A stretch of DNA of 64,000 nucleotides from the NCBI GenBank assembly GCA_947483555.1, contig CANKMW010000044.1:1-64000 (forward strand), given 5' to 3'. Shown in pieces: positions 1 through 9,461 of this stretch. This DNA comes from Myxococcales bacterium. Lineage in GTDB: Bacteria; Myxococcota_A; Polyangia; Haliangiales; Haliangiaceae. The position numbers and the translations under genes were made by a program. The stretch's first letter is position 1; each line of letters begins with the position of its first letter. Under the pieces are notes generated by a model that did not search any database, had not been told where the DNA came from, and saw only the letters and a program-made list of their open reading frames with translations.

Positions 1-108
1 CGACGTATGGCGAAGGACTACGACCGGCGCCTCGACGTGTCCGAGGCGTGGATCTGGTTCACCGAGTCGCGGCTGCTCCTCCGGCGCGTGGCCAACGCTG
101 TGGCCTAA
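1..108 (+). pseudogene. C-terminal tail of an IS5-like DDE transposase (cut by window edge)
   Basis: The frame is open from the window edge and ends in TAA at 106-108. The visible 35 residues contain KDYDRRLDVSEAWIWF followed by a Leu/Arg-rich end, which is how many IS5-type DDE transposases finish (K-D-Y, then SEAW-, then a hydrophobic helix). The rest lies outside the window, so it cannot be said whether the element is intact. No inverted terminal repeat could be assigned downstream. The assignment rests on a short motif only. Confidence 0.5.
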
Positions 109-340
109 TTACCAAACACCCTCTGAGAGCCTGAGCAAGAATCGTCAACGGTGCTCCGTGGGGCCGATCCCGGAGCGAACGCATCGACTGGCCGTGCCGG
201 TGCGGTCGAGAGAAACCCAGCGCGGGGTGGGCAGCCATAGCTGCTCGGTCACACGGGATTGCGCCCCTGCTGTCGAGGGTCGGGCCGGTCGAGCCAGGCG
301 CGGCCGACGCTCGGTGGCAGGTAGGTGCAGCGTGCGGCGG

Positions 341-1690
341 TCATGACCACGGTCGCGGCGACGATCGGGCTGGAGGCAGTTGCGCGGTTGCACGGAGCGC
401 GGCGGGCAGCAGCACGTCGAGCGCCACGTCGCCCACGTGAGCGACGGCGAGAGCGACCGCGGCGTGGGCTTCCTTCGGTCGGAAGCCCAGCGTGACGAGG
501 GCGGTGCGGGCGTCCGCGATGACCTGGGCCGCCGACGCGCTCGCCGGAGCCGGTACCGGTGCCGGTGTCGGTGCGGCTGGTGGCGCTGGCTCCGGGGCCG
601 GGACCGCGCCGTACGGCCGCCCGTCGGCGTGGGTCACCCGCAGCGCGCCGGGCACGCCCTCGATGCAGATCGCTCCCGCATGCAGCAAGGAATGGTGCGA
701 GTCACAGGTGGCCAGAAGGTTAAACGGTTGATTGTCGCCACCGTCGGCGCGGTGCCTCAGGTGGTGAACGTCCACGAAACGCGATGATGCGCAGCCGGGA
801 ATCTGGCAGCGGTGGTGATCGCGGGCCAGCACCATCCGGCGGACCGCCGCGGGAATCGTGCGCTGCGCCGGCGCCGGCGCAGCGCCATCGACGCGGCCGA
901 GCTCGACGGCGTCGCAGCGGGCGCGCTCGATGGCGGCCGGCGACACGTCGATCGGTCGCCCGGCCGCGTCCTGCCAGCCGCGCTTGCAGTCGACGCACAG
1001 GGTGAGCGCGATCTGGTGCGGTGGCGTGTTGCCGGCGGCGGCGCCGTCGCCCCCGCCGAGAATGCCCTTGCAGGCCACCGCCATGAACTCCGAGTCGGTC
1101 ATGGCGTGGCCAACCGCGGCCTCGAGCGTGCGCCGCGCGGCGATGAACAGCGCGTACGCCTCGGGCAGGAGCTGCAGGCGCACCGCGCGCGGCTCGAGCT
1201 GGGGATCCGACCGCTGCGCGGGGTGATCGCCGGGCTTGTGGCCGCGCACGCAGTGCTCGATCTCGCGCGCGGTCAGGCCGTCGATGGCGTCGAGCCAGGC
1301 GGCCTCGGTGTCCGCCGTCGCCACCCTCGTCAGCTCGCGCACCGCCGAGAAGGTGACGGTGCCGGCGGTCAGCGCACGGGCGATCTCCGGCAACGCCACC
1401 AGCGCGGTCGCGACCCGCATCCGGTCGCGCCCGGTGGTCGGCGCATAGCCCAGCACGCGCTCGAGGTACTCGTCGAAGCTGCCGTAGCCGAGGTGGCGGT
1501 GGATCTCGGCGGCCTTCGCCGCCACCAGCAGCCGCGCCTCCTCGGCATCGAGCGTGGCCCGCCGCCGCGCCAGGCGTCGCACCTGGCGGTCGAGCTCGCG
1601 CCACGAGGCACCCACGTGGGCGCCGCCGCCGGCGCCGCCGCCGTCATCACCGCCGCCACCGTCTGCACCACTCGCTCGCTGATCGAACAT
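341..1690 (-). CDS. DUF222 / HNH endonuclease-domain protein
   Basis: A 449-residue protein with the architecture of the DUF222 (13E12-type) family: a helical N-terminal DUF222 region (roughly residues 30-235) and a C-terminal HNH nuclease domain (roughly 283-340). The HNH part shows CQIPGC, VDVHHLRHRADGG and CDSHH, giving the zinc-binding cysteines and the catalytic HH pair. The tail is Ala/Pro-rich. The ATG at 1690 is preceded by a strong GGGGGAGGAG ribosome binding site. Family members occur in many copies in myxobacteria and actinobacteria and are suspected to be mobile or homing-like nucleases, but their role is unproven. The HNH assignment is firm; function is not. Confidence 0.9.
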   Translation of the reverse strand: MFDQRASGADGGGGDDGGGAGGGAHVGASWRELDRQVRRLARRRATLDAEEARLLVAAKAAEIHRHLGYGSFDEYLERVLGYAPTTGRDRMRVATALVALPEIARALTAGTVTFSAVRELTRVATADTEAAWLDAIDGLTAREIEHCVRGHKPGDHPAQRSDPQLEPRAVRLQLLPEAYALFIAARRTLEAAVGHAMTDSEFMAVACKGILGGGDGAAAGNTPPHQIALTLCVDCKRGWQDAAGRPIDVSPAAIERARCDAVELGRVDGAAPAPAQRTIPAAVRRMVLARDHHRCQIPGCASSRFVDVHHLRHRADGGDNQPFNLLATCDSHHSLLHAGAICIEGVPGALRVTHADGRPYGAVPAPEPAPPAAPTPAPVPAPASASAAQVIADARTALVTLGFRPKEAHAAVALAVAHVGDVALDVLLPAALRATAQLPPARSSPRPWS

Positions 1691-2082
1691 ATCGCGCTCC
1701 TCCCCCGACGCGTGCTCCCTCGTGCACGCGCGTGTTCTTCTCTACCATGGAGATTCTCGGCCTCCTGGCGTGCCCGTAGCGCGCGTCCAGGGCCGTCGGA
1801 CTGTTTTTTTCTCGCCGACACCGCCGTCCGCGCTCCACGCGCGTCCTGACGCGCCAGGCGCACGACCGATCCGACGTCCTCCCTCTCGACCTCGCTGCAC
1901 ACGCCAGGGACGTCAAGCGAAACCGACGCGCCGTGGCGATTCCTCGACGGTACGCGCCGGGATCGTCGACGACGCCCGCCGAGCAACTACTGACGTCGGG
2001 AGACCGGGCGCGTCGCTGGTGCGTTCAACGCGAGAGGAGTCCCAGTTGGCCACCATCATCGCTGCGGCGGCGAGAGCCTGGG
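1691..2082. other. Noncoding stretch, no gene seen
   Basis: These 392 bases upstream of the DUF222-HNH gene hold no frame with convincing protein-like content on either strand. A run of seven T at 1804-1810 follows a weak 4-bp stem (GTCC at 1785-1788, GGAC at 1798-1801), too weak to call a terminator. The promoter of the minus-strand nuclease gene should lie at its left end but was not identified. Confidence 0.4.
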
Positions 2083-2781
2083 TCAACCCTTGAGCGCCAC
2101 TTCGCGGCCTTCGCCGTCGTCGTCGGGCTCGCCGCCGGTCATCAGCGATAGCCGCCCGAGCTCGTCGTGCATCACTCGACGAGCGCCAGCGCCGGCCTCG
2201 CGCTCCCAGTGCGTCCGCGCGTCGCGGAGCGTGCTGTTCTCCGGGAACGGCTCCTCGATGGGGACCGCTTTGTCGTGGAGGTACTTCGCTGTGCCGGTCG
2301 GGTTGTGGAGCACCCTGTAAGCCACCGAGCCCGCTTCGGTCATCGATAGCCAGACCGAGGCTCGCTCCTGGTCGAACGTGTAATTTCCCTGGAACTGCTT
2401 GCCGCGGCGATAGCTGACCGCCGCTTGGACGGCGATCGGGATTCCAAGCTCGCGAATCGGTCGGGTCCGGAGACGCTCTCTCAGCCCGGCGTTGAGTGCC
2501 TTGATCCGAGCCGACACGATATGGGGGATGCCGCCATGGCCATCGTCCTGGACCTCGAGGGCCAGCACGCCCGCCGGCGCCGATGGCCGCTCCGACGGCG
2601 GCCGCGGCCCATACGGGGCTGCGTCGACGGCGTCGCCTAGGCGCATGATGTTCGTCTCGCCCTCGGGTCGCTCGTTGCCGATGAAGTTCACCTCGCCGAG
2701 CTTCGTCTTGGCCCGGTACGTCGCCCACTGCGCGAGCATCTGGTCGAGGTGGACCTGGATCAAGCCAGGGCCTCGAGCCAT
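2083..2781 (-). CDS. Hypothetical protein, 232 aa
   Basis: I do not recognise this protein. It is soluble-looking, with no signal peptide or membrane segment. It has a charged N-terminal helix, a Pro-rich linker around residues 57-70 (PYGPRPPSERPSAP) and an acidic tail. Codon bias toward G/C at third positions and a sensible amino-acid mix favour this frame over the opposite-strand frames. ATG at 2781 is the first start after a gap. It sits between a nuclease gene and a lipoprotein gene, all on the minus strand, with no sign of tight coupling. Confidence 0.5.
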   Translation of the reverse strand: MARGPGLIQVHLDQMLAQWATYRAKTKLGEVNFIGNERPEGETNIMRLGDAVDAAPYGPRPPSERPSAPAGVLALEVQDDGHGGIPHIVSARIKALNAGLRERLRTRPIRELGIPIAVQAAVSYRRGKQFQGNYTFDQERASVWLSMTEAGSVAYRVLHNPTGTAKYLHDKAVPIEEPFPENSTLRDARTHWEREAGAGARRVMHDELGRLSLMTGGEPDDDGEGREVALKG

Positions 2782-2858
2782 CAGGGCCCGGTGGCCGGCT
2801 GGTGACAGGCACGCGAGGTGTCACGCACGGCCGCGGCGATCCGGCTGATCCGACACCA

Positions 2859-3806
2859 TCATCGCCGCGCCGCGGCGTCGAGGGCGCGGGTCAACATCTG
2901 CACCGGCTCGCCGTCGCGCACCGGCAGGCGGGCGGTCGCCGTCGCGATCACGTAGACACGGAGCGGGTATGGATAGGCCCGCTCGCGGGCCTCGAGCGCG
3001 ATGGCGGCAGCGCCGGCGGCGCGGGCGTCGGCCAGGGCATAGCGCACCAGCTCGACCCGCGCCTCGGGCCCGAGATGCACGCGACGAACCCGAGCCGACT
3101 CGGCCGCTGGCTCGACGGCGGCGGTGCCGGCCACCGGCCAGCGCGCCGGCGCATGGGCGTGGCGGGCGGCGGACAGGGTCGCCGTCGCCGTCCGCGCCAG
3201 CTGCTCCCAGTCGGCGACCGCCTTGGCCCAGGTCGGCTCGCTGCAGGTGAGACACGTCGCCACCGCGCGACGAACCCGCCCGTTGAAGCGATCGATCGCG
3301 TGCACACCGACGATCGTCTGCTGGCCTTCCGGGACCACGTCGCGGCACTCGAGCGCGAGCAACCCGGCGCACAGCCGCATCAGGTAGGCCGGCGCCGCCT
3401 CGCCGACGCCCGGCATCCAGGCCCGCCACGGATCGGCGGCCGGCACACCTGGGACCGGGGCCTGGATCGGGGGCGCCAGCCCGAGCGGCCACAGCCCGAG
3501 CACCAGCGCGTCGGCCCCCGCACCGGGCGCCGCAGCCGCGTGCATCACCGCGACCGCCTCGGTGACCGCGAGCAACTCGGCCTCCTCGGCAACCGTCTCG
3601 TCCATGCCGACCCGCAGCGTGAGCACCCGCTCGGTGAACGCGCGGTACGCGGCGGCGCTGTGGCGCGCGGCCCGCAACTCGACGACCGCGGCCACCAGCG
3701 CGCCGCGGTTCTGATCGGCGCCGGCCGTGGCCCCGATCTCGATCCGGTCGCTCGCGCAGGCCCCGAGCACGACCAGGAGGGCGAGGGCGGACACCTCGGC
3801 TCGCAT
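2859..3806 (-). CDS. Predicted lipoprotein, 315 aa
   Basis: The protein starts with MRAEVSALALLVVLGACASD, a lipoprotein signal peptide with lipobox LGAC, so it is probably anchored in a membrane facing the periplasm. The remainder is Ala-rich and helical, with a CLTCSEPTW motif near residue 200. No known domain was recognised. The ATG at 3806 was chosen because it directly opens the signal peptide; the frame stays open upstream but that part overlaps the FHA gene. It lies 5 bp after the FHA-protein gene on the same strand, so the two are probably co-transcribed. Confidence 0.75.
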   Translation of the reverse strand: MRAEVSALALLVVLGACASDRIEIGATAGADQNRGALVAAVVELRAARHSAAAYRAFTERVLTLRVGMDETVAEEAELLAVTEAVAVMHAAAAPGAGADALVLGLWPLGLAPPIQAPVPGVPAADPWRAWMPGVGEAAPAYLMRLCAGLLALECRDVVPEGQQTIVGVHAIDRFNGRVRRAVATCLTCSEPTWAKAVADWEQLARTATATLSAARHAHAPARWPVAGTAAVEPAAESARVRRVHLGPEARVELVRYALADARAAGAAAIALEARERAYPYPLRVYVIATATARLPVRDGEPVQMLTRALDAAARR

Positions 3807-3811
3807 CGGCC

Positions 3812-4336
3812 CTAGCTCGCGATGCGCGCCAGCTTGCGCAGGGTCGGCGGATCGATGAAGACGAACACGGCGTCGCCGAACGCGACCTGGGCCCCGGCGT
3901 AGACCGGCGCCGCGACGCCGGGTGACAGCTGCTGGCCGTTGACCCGGGTGCCGTTGCGCGAATTCTCGTCGACCAGCAAGTAGGCCGACCGGCCCTGATC
4001 GAAGACCACCGAGGCGTGGACCTTGCTCACCGAATCGTTGTCGATGCGCACGTCGCAGCGCCGGCTGCGGCCGATGGTGACCGGGGACTCGATGCCGGCC
4101 GACAACGTGTTGGGGCCGACCAGCATGAAGCTGCACGCCGCCAGCTCGTTGGACAGGTCGTCGGAGCCCGCGATCGGGAGCTGGACCGTCAGCGTCCGCT
4201 CGAGGGTCTGGTCGGCGCCTTCGCGCGCGCCTGGCGTCACGTCAACGACCACCGGTCGATGCAGGACGTATCCCCCACGCATCTCCAGCAGCAGCTCGCG
4301 CAGCGTGCGCGCTTGAGGTCGCTCGTCGACGGGCAT
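3812..4336 (-). CDS. FHA-domain protein, 174 aa
   Basis: A forkhead-associated phosphopeptide-binding domain occupies about residues 75-160. It has the canonical motif series: IGRSRRCDVRI (G-R strand), SVSKVHASV (S-x-x-H) and ENSRNGTRVNG (N-G). FHA domains bind phosphothreonine on targets of Hanks-type kinases, two of which are encoded in this window. The first 75 residues are an unassigned region. No signal peptide or membrane segment is seen, so it should be cytoplasmic. It is followed by a lipoprotein gene, probably in the same transcript. Confidence 0.9.
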   Translation of the reverse strand: MPVDERPQARTLRELLLEMRGGYVLHRPVVVDVTPGAREGADQTLERTLTVQLPIAGSDDLSNELAACSFMLVGPNTLSAGIESPVTIGRSRRCDVRIDNDSVSKVHASVVFDQGRSAYLLVDENSRNGTRVNGQQLSPGVAAPVYAGAQVAFGDAVFVFIDPPTLRKLARIAS

Positions 4337-4341
4337 CGCTC

Positions 4342-5352
4342 CTACGTGCTCGGCCCGGACGATAGCACGGCGCGCGCAAGGCCGGCGCGCAGCGGGGCCT
4401 CCGTCACTCCCGGTCCCAGCGCCACCAGGCGGCCACCGCCGGCCGGCGCCGACACCGGCTCGCTCGACACCCGGGTTCCAACCCGGTGTACCGCCACCCA
4501 GCCGGCGACGGCATTGCTGCCGGCCCGGGGGTCGACCGCGCGGACGATCCCCTTGACCCGGACGAAGGCCGCCGGAAGCTCGTTCAGCGCATCCTCCAGC
4601 TCCTCGAGATCGAGCAGCTCGACGACCACGACCGCGACGGCGTCGACCCCGTGCCGCGGCGGGTGCGCCTGGTGGTGGGCGCGCGCCGCCAGGTTGTCCT
4701 CGGGCGCCGACGCCCGCGCCGCCGATCGCCCCAGATCATCAGGATCGCGCAACACCTCGAGCAGCCAGGTCGCGCGCTCGTCGAGCGAGCCCTCGACCCA
4801 CGGCACGGCCGGGGCCAGGGCCGCCAGCGCGGTCCGCGTCGCCGCCAGCTCGACGGCGCTGGCGACGTCGGACTTGGAAACCAGCAGCACGTCAGCGTTC
4901 TCGACCTGGATCTCGGCGGTCGGACTGGCCCGCCGCGCGGTCGCGAAGCTGGTCGGGTCGACGACGGTGACCACCGCCGCCACCCGCACCCGCTCGCCCA
5001 GCGGCGCCTGCTCGAGCGCCCACACGATCGGCAGCGGCTCGGCCACGCCGGTGGTCTCGATCACCAGGGTATCGATCTCGGGCGCCGCATCGAGCATCTC
5101 GCGCACCGTGCGATCGAGATCTTCGTTGAGCACGCAGCACACGCAACCGCCCGGCAGCTCGACCTGGCGCGCCGCGCCCGGCGGCAACAGGTCGCCGTCG
5201 ACGCCGATGGCGCCCAGCTCGTTGACGATGATGCCGAGCTTGCCGCCGCCGCCCGTGCCCACGCCCGCCGCCCGCAGCGCGACGGCGCGGTTGAGCAGCG
5301 TGGTCTTGCCGGCGCCCAGGAAGCCGGTGAGCACGATGGCGGTGACCTTCAC
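4342..5352 (-). CDS. CobW/P47K-family (COG0523, G3E) GTPase, putative metallochaperone
   Basis: It has GFLGAGKTT (Walker A, residues 10-18), NELGAIGVDGDLL, the family-defining metal-binding GGCVCC (68-73), ETTGVAEP, and SKSD in place of the usual NKxD guanine-recognition motif. A His-containing linker (ARAHHQAHPPRH) precedes the CobW C-terminal domain. COG0523 proteins are GTP-dependent metal chaperones or insertases, often for zinc or cobalt; which metal is used here cannot be read. The start is GTG, at 5352 or two codons upstream at 5358; no ATG is available before the Walker motif. It is divergent from the Ppx/GppA gene (about 70 bp between starts), leaving room for a shared promoter region. 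Confidence 0.88.
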   Translation of the reverse strand: MKVTAIVLTGFLGAGKTTLLNRAVALRAAGVGTGGGGKLGIIVNELGAIGVDGDLLPPGAARQVELPGGCVCCVLNEDLDRTVREMLDAAPEIDTLVIETTGVAEPLPIVWALEQAPLGERVRVAAVVTVVDPTSFATARRASPTAEIQVENADVLLVSKSDVASAVELAATRTALAALAPAVPWVEGSLDERATWLLEVLRDPDDLGRSAARASAPEDNLAARAHHQAHPPRHGVDAVAVVVVELLDLEELEDALNELPAAFVRVKGIVRAVDPRAGSNAVAGWVAVHRVGTRVSSEPVSAPAGGGRLVALGPGVTEAPLRAGLARAVLSSGPST

Positions 5353-5427
5353 CCGCACACGATAGCCTGCGGCAGGTTTTCGGGCATCGGTGCAGGCACG
5401 GGCTCGGGCACGGGTTAGGCTGCGGCG

Positions 5428-6328
<901 letters not shown>

Positions 6329-6339
<11 letters not shown>

Positions 6340-6703
6340 TGTAGGGACCCGAGGCGCCGGCCTCGACGCCGACCTCGTCCTCGTCGTCGATCACCGCCGA
6401 TCCGACCACGCCCTGCAAGACGAAGATGCGGATGCCCGAGGCCGACACTCGCCCGCCGGGTGCCACCCGCCGCATGATCGACACGATGTTGCGCTGGATG
6501 TCGTCGACCTCGGTGACGACCGGCCCCGGCTTGATGATCTTGCCGATCCACTTCTCGTCGGGAAGCTCGAGGATGCGGAGGAACTCGTCGGACGTGCCAT
6601 CGAAGTACTTCTTGTCGCCGGGCTTGGCCTGGCTCAACGCCTCGCGCAGCTTGGAGTCGATCTTCGTTCCGAAGAACAGCGAACAGGTCTTGTCGAGTTT
6701 CAT
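6329..6703 (-). CDS. Conserved-looking hypothetical protein, 124 aa
   Basis: I do not recognise this protein. It is soluble and charged, opening MKLDKTCSLFFGTKID and ending in an acidic stretch (DDEDEVGVEAG) plus GPYITM. The balanced composition, ATG start and coding-like codon pattern make it credible. It converges on the Ppx/GppA gene with an 11-bp overlap and lies just downstream (on its own strand) of the tRNA-Gln gene. There is no clue to function. Confidence 0.65.
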
Positions 6704-6757
6704 GGGGACCGGCGAGCCGGCAGCTCTACTCTAGCGGGGTTGAGCCCACGCCTCGGG

Positions 6758-6828
6758 CTCGGGGACAAGGATTCGAACCTTGATGGCCAGCTCCAAAGGC
6801 TGGTGTCCTACCATTAGACGATCCCCGA
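6758..6828 (-). tRNA. tRNA-Gln (anticodon TTG)
   Basis: Read on the minus strand, acceptor TCGGGGA (6828-6822) pairs perfectly with TCCCCGA at the 3' end. The D arm contains GTCTAATGGTAGGAC, the anticodon stem CCAGC/GCTGG encloses loop CTTTGGA (anticodon TTG), and the T arm is CAAGG-TTCGAAT-CCTTG. The discriminator is G and CCA is not encoded. It lies about 50 bp from the tRNA-Met gene on the same strand, so both may share a transcript. Confidence 0.95.
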
Positions 6829-6875
6829 AGGTCGCGAAAGGTTAGCGCATTGTGCGCTGCGTGACCCGAGTTGGG

Positions 6876-6947
6876 TGGCGGGAGGCGGGATTGAACCGCC
6901 GACAAAGGGCTTATGAGACCCCTGCTCTACCACTGAGCTACCCCGCC
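6876..6947 (-). tRNA. tRNA-Met (anticodon CAT, elongator type)
   Basis: On the minus strand, acceptor GGCGGGG (6947-6941) pairs with TCCCGCC (one G-U). The D arm is GCTCAGTGGTAGAGC, the anticodon loop CTCATAA and the T arm GGCGG-TTCAATC-CCGCC. The discriminator is A and CCA is not encoded. The first pair is G-C, so it is not an initiator tRNA (which has a C-A mismatch). The AGCAGGGG...CTCATAA context resembles elongator Met. An Ile-CAT (lysidine-modified) tRNA cannot be fully excluded. Confidence 0.92.
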
Positions 6948-7126
6948 TGGACGGACGGCCGCGAAAGCTAGTCGGAACCCAGGCCCCTCGCAAGCCCCTA
7001 TGCGCGGGAAGCGCGCCAGAAAGTGAATCCCTGCCGCTCGCCACGATCACTGTTAACCCTGGTTCAAGAAAGACGAGTAAGGCGAACAGCACTTCACCGG
7101 CCGTGGTCCGTGCGTATCCTGCCGGC

Positions 7127-8242
7127 ATGGACTTCGCACTCGACGACGAGCAGACGCTCATCGCGCAGACGGTGCGGCGCTTCGTCGACAAGGACGTACG
7201 CGCCTGGGCCGCCGACGCCGACCGGGCCGGCGCCGCGCCGCCGCGCCTCACCGCCGTGGCCGGCGACCTCGGCTTCTTCCTCGACGCGGTGCCCGAGGCC
7301 AGCGGCGGCATGCTCGACGGGCCGTACTCGCACCTGCGTCGCGCCGTGCGCGGCCACGAGCTGGGGCGCGGCTGCGCCGGCATGGCGGCGCTGCTCGAGA
7401 CCAACGTCGAGCCTGCGCTCGCGGTCGGGCGCTGGGGTTCGGCCGCGGCTGCGGAGGCGCTGTTCGGCAGCCTGTCCGCGGGCGGGTTGGCGACCACCGC
7501 CCGCGACTCCCGCGGCACCCTCGACATCTCGCGCGACGCCGACGGGCTGCGCGTGACCGGCAAGCTCGGCCCGGTGCCGGCGCTGGGCACGGCCAGGCAC
7601 GTGTTGCTGATGGCCCGCTGCGGCGACGAACCGGTGCTGGCGCTGATCGACACCGCGGGCGGACGTCGCGCCCCGTTCGTGCCGTCGGGCTGGCGCGCGG
7701 CGGCCTGGGGCACCTTGACGCTCGAGGCGGCGAGCGTGCCGGCCGCCATGATCCTGGCCCGCGGACCGGCGGCGGCCGACGCCACGGCCGAGGTGCTGAC
7801 CTGGTACAAGGTCAGCCTGGCGGCCCGCGCCGCCGGCGTCGCCGTCTCGGCGATGGAGCACGCCCGCAAGTACGCCGACGAGCGGGTCCAGTTCGGGCGC
7901 CCGATCGGCCACTTCGAATCGCTGATCCGGCTTCGCGACGACGCCGACACCGGCGCCGCCGCGGTGCGCCTGATGGCGCTGCACGCCGCCTGGCAGGCCG
8001 ATCGGGTCAAGGACGACTCGACGCGCGCCGCCGCCCACGACGCCGCCAGCCGCGCCCGCGTGATGGCCGGCGACGTCGTCGATCGCGCCACCGTCGACGC
8101 GGTCCAGATCCTGGGCGGTTATGGGTTCGTCAATGACTACCCGGTCGAGAAGCTGATGCGCGACGCCCGCGCGTTCGCGCAGCTGCTCGGTGACGAGCGT
8201 TTCGATCGCATCCTCGCGGTGCGTGCGCAGCAGGGGGCCTGA
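7127..8242 (+). CDS. Acyl-CoA dehydrogenase-family protein, probable non-catalytic partner subunit
   Basis: A 371-residue acyl-CoA dehydrogenase fold: an N-terminal helical domain, a degenerate middle beta domain, and a C-terminal helical domain with VQFGRPIGHFESL and QILGGYGFVNDYPVEKLMRDAR. Where active enzymes carry the catalytic Glu (the YEGT motif after RDAR), this protein reads AQLLGDER, with Leu at the Glu position. The alternative helix-G Glu of the isovaleryl/long-chain type is also absent (LTWYKVSLAARAAG). The next gene starts 2 bp after its stop and encodes an intact enzyme, so an unlike-subunit complex, as in mycobacterial steroid dehydrogenases, is likely. ATG 7127 was chosen because it opens the conserved MDFALDDEQ. 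Confidence 0.88.
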   Translation: MDFALDDEQTLIAQTVRRFVDKDVRAWAADADRAGAAPPRLTAVAGDLGFFLDAVPEASGGMLDGPYSHLRRAVRGHELGRGCAGMAALLETNVEPALAVGRWGSAAAAEALFGSLSAGGLATTARDSRGTLDISRDADGLRVTGKLGPVPALGTARHVLLMARCGDEPVLALIDTAGGRRAPFVPSGWRAAAWGTLTLEAASVPAAMILARGPAAADATAEVLTWYKVSLAARAAGVAVSAMEHARKYADERVQFGRPIGHFESLIRLRDDADTGAAAVRLMALHAAWQADRVKDDSTRAAAHDAASRARVMAGDVVDRATVDAVQILGGYGFVNDYPVEKLMRDARAFAQLLGDERFDRILAVRAQQGA

Positions 8243-8244
8243 CC

Positions 8245-9453
8245 ATGGACATCTTCCACAACAACCCGATGCTCGCCGGCGTGCGGCAGATGCTGGGCGC
8301 GTTTGCCAAGCAGCAGATCCGGCCGATCGCCGACCAGCACGACCGCGACGAGTCGATGCCCTGGGACCTGATGAAGATGGCCCAGGGCTTCGGCATGACC
8401 CAGACCGCGGTCGTCGACGGCCGCAAGGCGCTGACCGGCAAGGATGAAGAAGGTGACGCCGCCAAGCCCAAGAGCCAGGCCCGCATCGGCTGCGCCGGCT
8501 CCGAGGAGCTCGCCTACGGCTGCGCCGGCATCTGCCTCGCGATCGGCGGCAGCGGCCTGGCCGCGTCGCCGGTGGCGCGCATGGGCACCGAGGAGCAGCA
8601 GCAGGAGTTCCGCCGCCTGCTCAAGGGCGACGACGACCACGGCCACATCAAGGTCGCGGCGATGGCGCTGTCGGAGCCGTCGACCGGCTCCGACATCTCG
8701 GGGCTGTCGACGGTCGCCCGCCCCGACGGTGACCACTTCGTCATCAACGGCCACAAGCAGTGGATCACCAACGGCGCGTCGGCGTCGGTGTACGTGGTGT
8801 GGGCGAACACCGATCCGTCGGCGGGGCGGGCTGGCGTGCGCGGCTTCATCGTCGCGCGCGGGACCCCCGGGCTGGTCCCGGGCCGCAAGGAGACCAAGCT
8901 CGGCATCCGGGCGTCGGAGACGGCGCAAGTGCACTTCGAGGACTGCCGCGTGCACAAGGACATGCTGCTGGGCGGCGGCGCGACCAGCGAGGGCTTGAGC
9001 GACACCAAGAAGATGCTCGACTCGACGCGGCCGATGGTCGGCGCGCAGGCGGTCGGCATCGCGCGGGCCGCGTTCGACTACCTGGTCGAGCGCGTGCAGG
9101 GCGGCACGATGCAAGGGACGCCGCTGGCCCACCATCAGCGGGTGGCGTTCGAGCTGGCCGAGATGGAGATGGAGATCCAGGCCGCGCGCGCGCTGGTCCA
9201 CAAGGCGGCGTGGATGGCCGACCACAACATGGACAACGTCCGCATGGCCTCGATGGCCAAGGCCTACGGCGCCAAGGTCGCGCAGGACGTGACCAGCCGC
9301 GCGTTGACGTTGCTCGGCGAGGAGGCGCTCGAGAGCGGCCACCCGGTCGAGAAGTGGTACCGCGACGCCAAGATCTACGACATCTTCGAGGGCACCGGCC
9401 AGATCCAGCGCCGCATCATCGCGCGCAGCATCTTCGGCGTGAACCCGACCTGA
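8245..9453 (+). CDS. Acyl-CoA dehydrogenase, catalytic subunit
   Basis: A 402-residue FAD-dependent acyl-CoA dehydrogenase. It has MALSEPSTGSDISGL (substrate/FAD loop of the beta domain), GHKQWITNG, HHQRVAFELAEM and, at the C terminus, KIYDIFEGTGQIQRRIIA, whose Glu is the catalytic base. It introduces the alpha-beta double bond in a CoA thioester and passes electrons to electron-transfer flavoprotein. The substrate cannot be told. It starts 2 bp after the stop of the preceding homologue, which lacks the base, so the two very probably form one complex. A charged insert near residue 70 (GKDEEGDAAKPKSQ) is unusual for the family. Confidence 0.92.
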   Translation: MDIFHNNPMLAGVRQMLGAFAKQQIRPIADQHDRDESMPWDLMKMAQGFGMTQTAVVDGRKALTGKDEEGDAAKPKSQARIGCAGSEELAYGCAGICLAIGGSGLAASPVARMGTEEQQQEFRRLLKGDDDHGHIKVAAMALSEPSTGSDISGLSTVARPDGDHFVINGHKQWITNGASASVYVVWANTDPSAGRAGVRGFIVARGTPGLVPGRKETKLGIRASETAQVHFEDCRVHKDMLLGGGATSEGLSDTKKMLDSTRPMVGAQAVGIARAAFDYLVERVQGGTMQGTPLAHHQRVAFELAEMEMEIQAARALVHKAAWMADHNMDNVRMASMAKAYGAKVAQDVTSRALTLLGEEALESGHPVEKWYRDAKIYDIFEGTGQIQRRIIARSIFGVNPT

Positions 9454-9461
9454 AACCGCCG

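Noticed and set aside
1785..1810. Terminator before the T-run upstream of the DUF222-HNH gene.
   Set aside because: The stem is only four base pairs with a nine-base loop.
380..2093. Several long plus-strand open frames over the DUF222-HNH gene and the gap after it.
   Set aside because: They are Arg/Ala-rich mirror frames of GC-rich DNA with no domain, and the minus-strand frame has a strong HNH motif and ribosome binding site.
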